Below are positions 20,262 to 29,128 of a stretch of DNA of 64,000 nt, piece by piece. Positions within the stretch are counted from its first letter, which is position 1, and each line of letters opens with the position of its first letter. The notes beneath the pieces are model-generated. The model searched no databases. It was not told the origin of the DNA and saw only the letters and a list, made by a program, of their open reading frames with translations. The position numbers and the translations under genes were made by a program. Source of the stretch: Marinobacterium_D sp050908845 (GTDB lineage Bacteria > Pseudomonadota > Gammaproteobacteria > Pseudomonadales > Balneatricaceae); assembly GCF_050908845.1 (NCBI RefSeq), contig NZ_CP194171.1, positions 1,426,001 to 1,490,000 on the forward strand, in the 5' to 3' direction.

Positions 20262-21271
20262 TGCGGATCGCCTGCGCCCCTGGCAAGGTGATCCTCAGTG
20301 GCGAACATGCCGTGGTCTATGGCGCGCCGGCGCTGGCCCTGGCGGTGGACCGCCACATGCGCGTCTACTACGAGCCGGACCGCCTGCCGCGCCTGAGCTG
20401 GCATGCCCAGGAGCGCACCCATGTACTGGGGCTGGACAAGTTCGCCGCGTTGCGGCGCCGGCTTGATTCCCATTTCGAGCGCTACCTGCGCGGCGAAGTC
20501 TCGATCACCGATATCCTCAAGAAACCGGCGGAACTGGCGTTCTACGCCGTGGATATGGCGCGCATGGTGTCGGGGCTGGATGCCATTCCCCGCGGTAGCG
20601 TGAAGATCGACTCCGATATTCCCATCGGTGCCGGCATGGGGTCTTCGGCCGCCTTGATCGCCGCGCTGCTGAAACTGTTCGGCCATTTCGACAGCGAGGA
20701 TGAGCTGATCCGCCAGGTGCATCACTGTGAACGCCTGCAGCACGGCCGTGGCAGTCTGATCGATGCGGCCACGGTGTGTCTCGGCGGGCTGGTGCGGCTG
20801 CGTGCCGGCGAGTACAGCCGCCAGACTCTGTCAGAGCAGGGGCTGGGTGAGGGCTGGTTCTGGGTCTTTACCGGTACACCGGCGGCCAGTACCGGCGCCT
20901 GTGTCGATCAGGTACGTCGCGGCTTCGAGCACTCCGCGATCTGGAGCGAGTTTGCCGAGCTCACCGGCCAGGTGGAAGACTCTCTACGCGATGGCAAACC
21001 GCTGACCGAACTGGTGCGCCAGAATCACCATCTGCTCTCCCGGCTTGGGGTGGTGCCCGCACCGCTGCAGCAGTTTGCCGAACAGGTGGAGCAGCATGGC
21101 GGCGCCGCCAAGGTCTCCGGCGCAGGCTCGGTCAGCGGCGACAGTGGCGGCCTGATGCTGGTCTGGTTACCGCAGGGAACACCGGCGCAGCTGAATATGC
21201 CGAAAGACTGGCACTGGGGTGAACTGAAGGAGGATCCGAAGGGTGTCCGACTGCTCGACGATCAGGGCTAG
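20261..21271 (+). CDS. GHMP kinase of the mevalonate pathway (mevalonate or phosphomevalonate kinase), first copy
   Basis: 336 residues, GHMP kinase fold. N-terminal APGKVILSGEHAVVYGAPALALAVDRH, ATP-binding PIGAGMGSSAALIAALL (about 120-136), a GRGSLIDAATVCLGG segment and a C-terminal AAKVSGAGSVSGDSGGLMLVW glycine-rich motif. The VFTGTPAASTG segment resembles several mevalonate and phosphomevalonate kinases. With the second GHMP kinase and a decarboxylase next to it, the pathway needs one mevalonate kinase and one phosphomevalonate kinase; motifs alone do not say which is which. Overlaps the next gene by 29 bp, implying translational coupling. Confidence 0.88.
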   Translation: MRIACAPGKVILSGEHAVVYGAPALALAVDRHMRVYYEPDRLPRLSWHAQERTHVLGLDKFAALRRRLDSHFERYLRGEVSITDILKKPAELAFYAVDMARMVSGLDAIPRGSVKIDSDIPIGAGMGSSAALIAALLKLFGHFDSEDELIRQVHHCERLQHGRGSLIDAATVCLGGLVRLRAGEYSRQTLSEQGLGEGWFWVFTGTPAASTGACVDQVRRGFEHSAIWSEFAELTGQVEDSLRDGKPLTELVRQNHHLLSRLGVVPAPLQQFAEQVEQHGGAAKVSGAGSVSGDSGGLMLVWLPQGTPAQLNMPKDWHWGELKEDPKGVRLLDDQG

Positions 21272-22178
21272 TGCGCCCGGCAGCATCATGTTGATGGGCG
21301 AGCACGCGGTACTGCGTGGTGCCCGGGCCATCGCCTGCGCGGTGGACAGCTATATCCACCTGACGTTGATTCCCCGTGAGGACCGGCAGGTATCTATCCA
21401 GAGTGCGCTGGGTGCCTATTCCGCCACGCTGGATCAGCTGCCCGAATCCGATGACCTTTCCTTTGTCGTTACCGCTATCCGCCACTGGGCCGGGCAACTG
21501 CCCGCGGGGCTGGATCTGAGGATCGAATCGGAGTTTTCCCACACTGTGGGTCTGGGTTCCTCCGCCGCCGTGGTTGCTGCGCTGACCGTGGCGCTGGACA
21601 GGTTTGCCGGTACCGACATGAGTCGCGAGCAGCAGTTCGATGCCGCGCTAAGGGTGATCCACGCGGTACAGAATGGCCGTGGTTCAGGTACCGATCTGGC
21701 GGCCAGTCTCTATGGTGGCCTGATCGCCTACCGGGTCGAGCCGCGCGAACTGCGCCCGCTGCAGGGCCTGCCGCCGCTGAGCCTCTGGTACGTGGGTTAC
21801 AAGATGAAGACGCCCGCGGTGCTGGCGCTGGTCGAGCAACGCAGCCAGCGTTTCCCGATGCTTTATGCGGGGCTGGACCGGCTGATGGCTGATTGCTGCG
21901 CGCAGGCAGAAGCGGCGATCGACAGCAGTGACTGGGACGCACTGGGCGAACTGATGAATATCTACCAGGGGTTGATGGATGCTCTCGGCGTGAACGATGC
22001 CAATCTGTCTGAATTGATCTATCGGCTGAGAGCGGAGCAGGGGAATCGGGGGGCGAAGATCTCCGGATCCGGCCTTGGCGACTGTGTCGTTGTGCTCGGC
22101 CAAAAGGCCCCCGACAACCTGGCCTATCAGCAGATTCCGGTGGCGGTCTCCGCTCGCGGCGCTGTGGTTGAGCTCTGA
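21243..22178 (+). CDS. GHMP kinase of the mevalonate pathway (mevalonate or phosphomevalonate kinase), second copy
   Basis: 311 residues from a GTG start with an AAGGAGG site 8-9 nt upstream, lying inside the 3' end of the preceding gene in another frame. GHMP motifs: ASAPGSIMLMGEHAVLRGARAIACAVDSY, TVGLGSSAAVVAALTVAL, NGRGSGTDLAASLYGGLIAYRVEP and GAKISGSGLGDCVVVLG. The GSGTDLAASLYGG segment recalls phosphomevalonate kinases (GSGxDVAAS), while the GEHAV and GAKISGSG motifs recall mevalonate kinases. Either assignment is possible. Followed by 166 bp before mvaD. Confidence 0.87.
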   Translation: MSDCSTIRASAPGSIMLMGEHAVLRGARAIACAVDSYIHLTLIPREDRQVSIQSALGAYSATLDQLPESDDLSFVVTAIRHWAGQLPAGLDLRIESEFSHTVGLGSSAAVVAALTVALDRFAGTDMSREQQFDAALRVIHAVQNGRGSGTDLAASLYGGLIAYRVEPRELRPLQGLPPLSLWYVGYKMKTPAVLALVEQRSQRFPMLYAGLDRLMADCCAQAEAAIDSSDWDALGELMNIYQGLMDALGVNDANLSELIYRLRAEQGNRGAKISGSGLGDCVVVLGQKAPDNLAYQQIPVAVSARGAVVEL

Positions 22179-22344
22179 CACTTTCCTACTTTGTGCATCT
22201 CCCCCGGGCGGTCTTCAGATAGTGAAGATTGGCTTTCCGCTGTCTGCCGGCATTGTCCGAATCCCGGTCACGTTCCGTCCAATGGCCGATCCAGTGGTAT
22301 CCTATAGTGCAGAAGTCGAGTTGGGAAAGGACTGAAGGCTAGCG

Positions 22345-23340
22345 ATGAACAAGACCGATTTTATGACCGCATGGTTGCCGCAAAGCGCAACACCAGGGGC
22401 CAGTGCCGAGCATTTCGCCCCCAGCAACATCGCCTTGTGCAAGTACTGGGGTAAACGCGATACGGAACTGAACCTGCCGGTGAACGGTTCGCTGTCGGTA
22501 TCCCTGGATCACCTGGGCAGCCGTACCCGCGTCGAGCCGATCGATGGCGAGGCGGACGAAGTCTGGCTTAATGGCGCCCGGCAGCAACCGGAGTCCCGCT
22601 TCGCGAAACGGGTGTCCGCCTTTATCGATCTGTTCCGTATCTACCATCCGGAGCAGGCGTTCCGGGTGAACACCGAGAACAACATTCCCACCGCTGCCGG
22701 CCTGGCTTCTTCAGCATCCGGTTTTGCTGCCCTGACCCGTGCCATGAACGATGCGTTCAAGCTCGATCTCAGTGATACCGAGCTTTCAGTGATGGCGCGT
22801 ATGGGCAGTGGCAGTGCCTGCCGCTCACTGTTCGATGGTTTTGTTGAATGGCAGATGGGCGTCCGTGAAGACGGTATGGATAGCTTTGCCGAGCCGCTGG
22901 AGCAGCGCTGGCCGGGCCTCTGCGTTGGTCTTCTTCATGTGGACGAGAACGAAAAAAGCGTCGACTCCCGCGCGGGTATGCAGCGCACCAAGGAGACCGC
23001 CCATCTTTATCAGAGCTGGCCTCTACAGGCCGCGGCCGATCTCGGCAAGCTGCAGCAAGCGATAGCGGAGTGCGACTTTGCCTTGCTTGGCAGCGTGGCC
23101 GAGCAGAATGCGCTGTCGATGCACGCGACCATGATCGCCTCCTGGCCGCCGCTGCTCTACTGGCAGCCTGACAGCGTAGCGGCGATGCAGAAGGTCTGGA
23201 AACTGCGTGCAGAAGGAATGGCGCTCTACTTCACCATGGATGCAGGGCCCAACCTCAAGCTGCTGTTTGAAAGTGCCTCCCGCGGGGCGGTTGAAGCCCA
23301 GTTCCCGTCGCTGGAAGTCGTTCAGCCGTTTGGTGTCTGA
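22345..23340 (+). CDS. mvaD: Diphosphomevalonate decarboxylase
   Basis: ATP-dependent decarboxylation of mevalonate diphosphate to IPP. 331 residues. Conserved Lys33 in SNIALCKYWGKRD, phosphate-binding PTAAGLASSASGFAAL (115-130), the MGSGSACRSLFDGFVEW segment and the catalytic aspartate Asp299 in FTMDAGPNLKLL. Retention of both Asp and Lys argues for a true decarboxylase rather than a mevalonate-3-kinase homologue. A 166-bp interval precedes it and could hold an extra promoter; the next gene polB starts 5 bp after its stop. Confidence 0.96.
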   Translation: MNKTDFMTAWLPQSATPGASAEHFAPSNIALCKYWGKRDTELNLPVNGSLSVSLDHLGSRTRVEPIDGEADEVWLNGARQQPESRFAKRVSAFIDLFRIYHPEQAFRVNTENNIPTAAGLASSASGFAALTRAMNDAFKLDLSDTELSVMARMGSGSACRSLFDGFVEWQMGVREDGMDSFAEPLEQRWPGLCVGLLHVDENEKSVDSRAGMQRTKETAHLYQSWPLQAAADLGKLQQAIAECDFALLGSVAEQNALSMHATMIASWPPLLYWQPDSVAAMQKVWKLRAEGMALYFTMDAGPNLKLLFESASRGAVEAQFPSLEVVQPFGV

Positions 23341-23345
23341 CCACC

Positions 23346-25703
23346 TTGGCTAGCGGATTTGTGCTGGCCCGCCAGCAGCGTGATCGCAATGATCAGATTG
23401 AACTGAGTTACTGGCTCTCCACGGCTGAAGGCCCCCGCCTTGTGGAGATTCATGGTGAAGAGGCGGTGTTTTTCCTGCGCGCGGATGACCGGGACAGGGC
23501 GGCAGAATTGCTCAGTGATCTGTCCGGCTGGCGCCTGCGCGAACTGGCATTGAAAGATCTGTCGCAGCAGCCGGTCTGTGCGCTTTACTGCAGGAGCCTG
23601 GCGCTCTGGCGGCAGTCGATCGAGCGCCTGCAGCAAGCCGGAATCGGCCTGATGGAAGAGGATATCCGGCCGGTGGATCGCTACCTGATGGAGCGGTTCG
23701 TGCAGGCCGGTGCCCGGTTGATCCAGCGCCCCGACGGTGCTGCGCTCAAACCGGCCGAGTACACTCCCGCTTTTCGCATTCTCTCCATCGATATCGAAAC
23801 CACCATGCGGGCCGACCGGGTGCTGTCGGTGGCACTGCAGGGGCCGGGGCTTGAACGGGTGCTGATCAACGGTCAGGGACCTGCCGAACCCTGGATCGAG
23901 AGCTGCGTCGGCGAGCGTCAACTGCTGGAACGCAGCATGGCGGTGATTAACGAGTACGACCCGGATATCCTGATCGGCTGGAATGTGATCGGTTTTGACC
24001 TGAGGGTACTGGAAGCAAGGGCCAGGGCCTGCGGGCTCAGTTTGACGATAGGTCGCATCGGCACAGGTGGCGACAATAAAGGTAGAGAGCCCCAGCCGAT
24101 ACTGGTGGACAGGGCGCAAAACGGACGCTGGTTCGCGCGTATACCGGGACGAGTGGTACTCGATGGCATCGATACGCTGAAGGGCGCCACCTGGCGCTTC
24201 GAGCGTTACGGCCTGGACTTTGTTGCCCATGAGCTGCTCGGACGTGGCAAGGCGATCGACAAGGTGGACGATCGTGGCGCTGAGATCCAGCGACTTTACG
24301 CCGAAGACCGACTGGCGTTTGCCCATTACAACCTGGAAGACTGCCGGCTGGTCAGCGAAATCTTTGAGCACGCCGGCCTGATCGAGTATCTGATCGAAAG
24401 AGCTCGTCTCACCGGGTTGCCGCTGGACAAGGTGGGCGGCTCGCAGCAGGCGTTTGATAACCTCTATCTGCCGGCCCTGCACCGTCAGGGCTATGTGGCG
24501 CCGCGCTATGCCTCCGGGCGCTCGGACCTGACGATCCCAGGCGGTTTTGTCATGGACTCCCGACCTGGACTCTACCGCCATATCCTGGTGCTCGACTTCA
24601 AAAGCCTGTATCCGAGTATTATCCGCACCTTCAAGATCGATCCCCTGGGGCTGGCCCAGGGCTTGATCGATGACGCCGAGCCCGACGATCTGGTGCCGGG
24701 CTTTCATGGCGCGATCTTCTCACGCTCCCGCAACCTGCTGCCGGGTATTATCGAGCAGCTCTGGCAGGCACGTGACCGGGCCAAGGCTGAGGGTAATGCG
24801 CCCTTATCACAGGCGATCAAGATCCAGATGAACGCCTGCTACGGGGTGCTGGGATCGAAAATCTGCCGTTTTTTCGATCAGCGTCTGTCCGGCTCGATCA
24901 CTCTGCGCGGTCACCAGATACTCAACCAGACCGCCGAGCGGATAGAGCAGCATCACGGCCATCGCGTGATCTACGGCGATACCGACTCCGTATTCGTCTG
25001 GCTGGGCGATGACTGGCCCGACCAGAATACCGCAGAGTATGGCGAGCAGCTGGCGCAGGCGTTGAACGCCTGGTGGACCCAGAAGCTGGCTCAGGAGTTT
25101 GAACTCGACAGCGCGCTGGAGCTGCAGTTCGAGGCACACTACGAGCGCTTTCTGATGCCGACCATGAGGCACAGCGACAAGGGCACCAAGAAAAGGTACG
25201 CCGGTCTAAAGCGAAAAGGTAAAGGCGCCACTGAACTGGTATTTCGTGGTCTTGAGTCTGTGCGTACCGACTGGACGGCGCTGGCGCGCGAATTTCAGCG
25301 CGAGCTCTACGAGCGCATCTTTCATGGCCGCTCCTATCGGGAGCTGATCGACCGGACGATCAACCGGCTGCAGGCGGGGGAGTGCGATAACGAGCTGGTC
25401 TACCGTCGCCGACTGCGTCAGCCGCTGGATGCCTACATCCACAACCAGCCGCCCCATGCGCGTGCCGCACGCTTGCTGGAAACCGAACGGCGCAAGCAGG
25501 GATTGCCGCCAGCCTACGCCATTGGCGACAGTGTACGTTATCTGATTACCGTGAATGGCCCCGAGCCTTTGGAGCTGTTGCGCTCGCCGATCGATTACCA
25601 GCACTATATCGACAAGCAGCTGCTGCCGGTGGCTGATTCGATCCTGCCGTTTATCGGTGAGCGATTCGAAACCCTGGCAGCGCCCCAGATCGGTCTGTTC
25701 TGA
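23346..25703 (+). CDS. polB: DNA polymerase II (family B)
   Basis: 785 residues, same length class as E. coli PolB. The N-terminus (MASGFVLARQQRDRNDQIELSYWL) aligns with the E. coli start, which supports a TTG initiation codon. Exonuclease motifs: SIDIETT, GWNVIGFDLRVLEARA and YNLEDCRLVSEIF. Polymerase motifs: LDFKSLYPSIIRTFKIDPLG, QAIKIQMNACYGVLGS and YGDTDSVFVW (Tyr543 onward). Acts in replication restart and translesion synthesis, usually under SOS control; I see no LexA box directly in front, and the gene appears to be read from the mevalonate operon. Confidence 0.95.
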   Translation: MASGFVLARQQRDRNDQIELSYWLSTAEGPRLVEIHGEEAVFFLRADDRDRAAELLSDLSGWRLRELALKDLSQQPVCALYCRSLALWRQSIERLQQAGIGLMEEDIRPVDRYLMERFVQAGARLIQRPDGAALKPAEYTPAFRILSIDIETTMRADRVLSVALQGPGLERVLINGQGPAEPWIESCVGERQLLERSMAVINEYDPDILIGWNVIGFDLRVLEARARACGLSLTIGRIGTGGDNKGREPQPILVDRAQNGRWFARIPGRVVLDGIDTLKGATWRFERYGLDFVAHELLGRGKAIDKVDDRGAEIQRLYAEDRLAFAHYNLEDCRLVSEIFEHAGLIEYLIERARLTGLPLDKVGGSQQAFDNLYLPALHRQGYVAPRYASGRSDLTIPGGFVMDSRPGLYRHILVLDFKSLYPSIIRTFKIDPLGLAQGLIDDAEPDDLVPGFHGAIFSRSRNLLPGIIEQLWQARDRAKAEGNAPLSQAIKIQMNACYGVLGSKICRFFDQRLSGSITLRGHQILNQTAERIEQHHGHRVIYGDTDSVFVWLGDDWPDQNTAEYGEQLAQALNAWWTQKLAQEFELDSALELQFEAHYERFLMPTMRHSDKGTKKRYAGLKRKGKGATELVFRGLESVRTDWTALAREFQRELYERIFHGRSYRELIDRTINRLQAGECDNELVYRRRLRQPLDAYIHNQPPHARAARLLETERRKQGLPPAYAIGDSVRYLITVNGPEPLELLRSPIDYQHYIDKQLLPVADSILPFIGERFETLAAPQIGLF

Positions 25704-25747
25704 ATCCGGTGGCAGCAGGCTGGGGCAATTTAGGAAGCGAGAGGCCG

Positions 25748-26272
25748 ATGTACGATCCCGACCGAAACCGCCGCCGCATGGGCCGGCTGATGACCCACCT
25801 GACCTGGGTCGCCATCCTGGCGATGCTGACGCTGTTCTTCAACAACTACATCGAATCCCGCGACAATCCGAATGCGGATCTGGCTTATCTCAACGGCAAG
25901 AACGCCGAGGTCGTGCTTGAGCGTAACCGCGCCGGACACTACCTGGCGCCGGGGCGGATCAATGGCGAGCGGGTTCAGTTCCTGCTCGATACCGGCGCCA
26001 CCACCGTCAGTGTACCGGCGACACTGGCTGAGGAGCTGGGGCTTGAGCGCGGCAGGGCGATGCAGTCGATGACTGCCAACGGTGTGGTGAGGGTTTACCG
26101 CACAACCCTGGACAGCGTCACCCTGGGCGGGATCCACATGAACAACGTCAGCGCCACCATCAACCCCGGCATGCATGAGGATCTCGTACTGCTTGGCATG
26201 AGCTTTATGCAGCATCTCGAAATGACCCAGCGCGACGGCACACTGACGTTGAGGGTGCCTGCAGGGCGCTGA
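25748..26272 (+). CDS. Retropepsin-like aspartic protease, membrane-anchored (TIGR02281 type)
   Basis: 174 residues from the ATG at 25748 (AGAGG upstream); a longer GTG frame begins at 25709. One N-terminal membrane helix (about 17-31, THLTWVAILAMLTLF) followed by a periplasmic clan AA domain with the single catalytic motif LLDTGATTVSVP (Asp81) and the hydrophobic flap/second motif VLLGMSFMQHLEM. Such proteins dimerise like retroviral proteases; their bacterial substrates are mostly unknown. 44 bp downstream of polB, probably cotranscribed. Confidence 0.88.
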   Translation: MYDPDRNRRRMGRLMTHLTWVAILAMLTLFFNNYIESRDNPNADLAYLNGKNAEVVLERNRAGHYLAPGRINGERVQFLLDTGATTVSVPATLAEELGLERGRAMQSMTANGVVRVYRTTLDSVTLGGIHMNNVSATINPGMHEDLVLLGMSFMQHLEMTQRDGTLTLRVPAGR

Positions 26273-26400
26273 ACGGGGACAGGGCCGTCGTTAGGGGACT
26301 GCTCCAGATCAGTGTTCAGCTTCGCCGTACGGGTAGACTCCGTCAAAACAGGCTTTACTTAAAAGCGGTTGATGACGTCCTCCCCAGAGAGATAACAACA

Positions 26401-26844
26401 ATGAAAAAACTCGCCCTGACCCTGATACCCTTTCTGTTTCTGCTGCTTGGTGGCTGTGCCTCTGTCTCGATGACCTCTCTGGACGCGGACCGGCAGGCAA
26501 AAGAGTTTGCCGTTGCCGATGACAAGTCGAATATCTACCTCTATCGCAATGAGATGTTCGGTGGCGCCATTGCGATGCCGGTCAGTCTTGATGGTCGCAT
26601 GGCGGGGCGCACAGGACCTGAGACCTTTTTCCTTTGGGAAGTCGAGCCCGGTCAGCATGAGGTGGTTTCCCATACGGAAAACGAGGCTCGTTTAACGCTG
26701 ACCACTGAAGCCGGCAGGAATTATTTCATCTGGCAGGAGGTGAAGATGGGCATGTGGACCGCTCGTTCACAACTTCATGAAGTGTCAGAAGAAGAGGGCC
26801 GGGCGGGTGTGCAGGAATGCAAACGAGCTGACAGTGCCTTCTGA
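26401..26844 (+). CDS. DUF2846-like lipoprotein
   Basis: 147 residues with a lipoprotein signal (MKKLALTLIPFLFLLLGGC, lipobox LGGC, Cys19). The mature part (SNIYLYRNEMFGGAIAMPVSLDGRMAGRTGPETFFLWEVEPGQHEVVSHTEN) matches the DUF2846/PEGA-like beta fold: a short domain offering a hydrophobic, substrate-less sandwich. Role unknown. Monocistronic, followed by a 430-bp non-coding interval. Confidence 0.85.
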   Translation: MKKLALTLIPFLFLLLGGCASVSMTSLDADRQAKEFAVADDKSNIYLYRNEMFGGAIAMPVSLDGRMAGRTGPETFFLWEVEPGQHEVVSHTENEARLTLTTEAGRNYFIWQEVKMGMWTARSQLHEVSEEEGRAGVQECKRADSAF

Positions 26845-27277
26845 TAACTGAAGCCTTACCGCCTAAACGGTCTTTGCTCAGGCGTCGCTCAGGGCTGGCC
26901 TGAGCTAACTCAACCCTAACTCAACCGCCGTGCCAGATGATTCAAGAGCAGCGGTAACCACCTGCTAGTTGACCGGTCTTTCTACTCTGGGGTTGTCCAT
27001 TTTTCGCGGATATTCGGGGCAGTAGATCGGCAACATATCACTCTCCAGTGATCACGCGGCTTTTCAGCCGACTTTGTGCCACCAGGTGGAACGCCCGCCC
27101 TTAATCTATTCTTCACACTGGCAATGCAGCGCTAGACTAAAGCGTAACTGTTATGACCTGAGCACAAAGTTTTGCAGTGCATCGCTGCACGCCGGTGACT
27201 TGATCACCGCTGCCAACGTGCATTGGCTTGATATCAAAACAGAATAATAAATGCTAACAACATAAGGGGTGTCACTG
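26845..27277. other. Non-coding interval with short palindromes upstream of the sulfatase gene
   Basis: No supported gene. It contains small inverted repeats: ATCACT-CTCC-AGTGAT at about 27036-27051, GTGCA-TCGC-TGCAC at about 27177-27190 and CGGTGA-CTTGA-TCACCG at about 27192-27208. The latter two lie 70-100 bp upstream of the sulfatase start and could be operator sites. AAGGGG at about 27265 is the ribosome-binding site for the ATG at 27278. Confidence 0.4.
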
Positions 27278-28972
27278 ATGGCTTATCTTACAGGCAAGTA
27301 CAGGGCTGGAATCCGTTCCAAGGCGCTACTGGGTGCCTTGATCGGCGGCTTGGTTTTTTCTCCGCTGGCGGTCGCTGAACGTCCGAATATCGTTTTGATT
27401 GTTGCGGATGACATGGGATATACCGACCTCGGGGTTACCGGTGGGGAAATCGATACACCGAACCTGGATAAGATGGCCCATGAAGGGCTGTTGATCTCTG
27501 ACTTTCAGGTGGCTCCCCAGTGTTCGCCGACACGGTCAATGATGCTCTCCGGAACCGATAGTCATCTGGCCGGGATGGGGCAGATGGCCGAGTGGAAAAA
27601 GGCACCCAACCAGCAGGGGCAACCGGGTTATGTCGGCTATCTGAGAGACGATGTGATGCCGATATCGGAAACGCTGAAAAACGCAGGCTATCGCACTTAC
27701 ATGGTCGGCAAATGGCATCTGGGCTTGGATGAGCCGCACATGCCGCATAGCCGTGGTTTTGAAAAGTCGTTCGTGATGCTCAAGGGGGGCGCGAGTCATT
27801 TCGGCACCCAGAAGGGTTACACCCCGGATAAACCCATTGCCCCCTACAGGGACAATGGCAAGGAAGTCGAGTCATTGCCCAAGGACTTTTTCTCTACCGA
27901 CTTCTATACCGACAAGGTTATCGAGTATATCGACGAGGACCGGAACGACGACAAGCCGTTCTTTGCCTACGTCGCCTACACCGCCCCGCACTGGCCGATT
28001 CAGGCACCTGACAGCTGGATCGACAAGTACAAGGGACGCTACGCTGAAGGCTATGAAAAGCTGGTTCAGCAGCGCACCGAACGGGCCAAGGCGCTGGGAC
28101 TCTTCCCCGAAGATGCCGCCCCTTATGCCTTTACGCCACTGAAAATTCACAAGTCCTGGGATTCTCTGACAGACGAGCAGAAAGCCGTATCGAGCCGCAA
28201 GATGGAAATTTATGCGGCGATGGTGGCTAACATGGATTTCAATATCGGCCGCCTGCTGGAACACCTGAAAGAGATTGGCGAGTACGACAATACCCTGTTT
28301 GTATTTATGTCCGATAACGGACCCGAGGGCGGCAATCCGATCAATATCTGGAAGCGATATGGAGAGCAGGCCGCCAACGACTGGAAAGCGACCTACGATC
28401 TGAGCTTTGAAAATATGGGGCGGCCCAATTCGTTCGCGGCATACCAGGAGTGGGCGCAGGCCAGCGCGGGACCCTTCCGTGACTTCAAGGGCACAGTCAC
28501 CGAGGGCGGCATCCGCTCGCCGCTGATCGTTAAATACCCGGGGGGTGTCATGGGCAAGGTGAATACCACCGCGCTGACCACCGTGATGGATATTGCACCG
28601 ACATTCCTGGAAGTTGCCGATGCCGAGCATCCGGAGACCTACAACGGCATCAAGATTTATCCGCACAAGGGTAAGTCGCTGATGCCAATGATCAGGGGCG
28701 AAGCCGAGGCCGTACACGACAGCGACTATGCGGTGGGTGTTGAAATCGCCGAGAAACAGGCGCTGCGCAAGGGAGACTGGAAACTGGTGTGGGTTAAGGT
28801 CGGACCTGTCAAAACCGATGGCTGGCAGCTGTTCAATATGGCCAAGGACCCGGGCGAAACCACTAACCTGGCTGACGCAAATCCCGAAAAACTTGCCGAG
28901 ATGAAGCAGGAGTGGGAAGACTACGTTGCCGAGAATGGCGTGGTCATCGCTGAGTGGCCGAAGCAAAAATAA
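27278..28972 (+). CDS. Arylsulfatase, type I (formylglycine-dependent)
   Basis: 564 residues from the ATG at 27278, which has AAGGGG 8 nt upstream. Signal peptide MAYLTGKYRAGIRSKALLGALIGGLVFSPLAVA, then the sulfatase start RPNIVLIVADDMGYTDLGVTGG with the metal-binding aspartates. The modification motif CSPTR (Cys82) is the substrate for conversion to formylglycine. SDNGPEGG carries further metal ligands. Hydrolyses sulfate esters in the periplasm or outside the cell. No formylglycine-generating enzyme gene lies nearby. Followed by a strong terminator. Confidence 0.92.
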   Translation: MAYLTGKYRAGIRSKALLGALIGGLVFSPLAVAERPNIVLIVADDMGYTDLGVTGGEIDTPNLDKMAHEGLLISDFQVAPQCSPTRSMMLSGTDSHLAGMGQMAEWKKAPNQQGQPGYVGYLRDDVMPISETLKNAGYRTYMVGKWHLGLDEPHMPHSRGFEKSFVMLKGGASHFGTQKGYTPDKPIAPYRDNGKEVESLPKDFFSTDFYTDKVIEYIDEDRNDDKPFFAYVAYTAPHWPIQAPDSWIDKYKGRYAEGYEKLVQQRTERAKALGLFPEDAAPYAFTPLKIHKSWDSLTDEQKAVSSRKMEIYAAMVANMDFNIGRLLEHLKEIGEYDNTLFVFMSDNGPEGGNPINIWKRYGEQAANDWKATYDLSFENMGRPNSFAAYQEWAQASAGPFRDFKGTVTEGGIRSPLIVKYPGGVMGKVNTTALTTVMDIAPTFLEVADAEHPETYNGIKIYPHKGKSLMPMIRGEAEAVHDSDYAVGVEIAEKQALRKGDWKLVWVKVGPVKTDGWQLFNMAKDPGETTNLADANPEKLAEMKQEWEDYVAENGVVIAEWPKQK

Positions 28973-29037
28973 CCACCGGCAGGTATCCTGGTGTCAGTAT
29001 GGCACCGGGGGCTCCCACTTTAAAAAGTCGCCTGAAA

Positions 29038-29073
29038 CGAAAAAGTCCCGGTTTTTCAGCCGGGACTTTTTTG
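29038..29073 (+). terminator. Terminator after the sulfatase gene
   Basis: AAAGTCCCGG pairing with CCGGGACTTT around an 8-nt loop, A-run before and T6 after; probably bidirectional, serving also the converging Hcp-family gene. Confidence 0.9.
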
Positions 29074-29128
29074 ATCCTGGAGAAACGAGCAGTGGAGTCA
29101 GCAGGTAGGGAGCGATTAGACCCCCTGC

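Noticed and set aside
27872..28966. Long open frame antisense to the sulfatase
   Set aside because: Composition shadow of the sulfatase gene; no recognisable motif.
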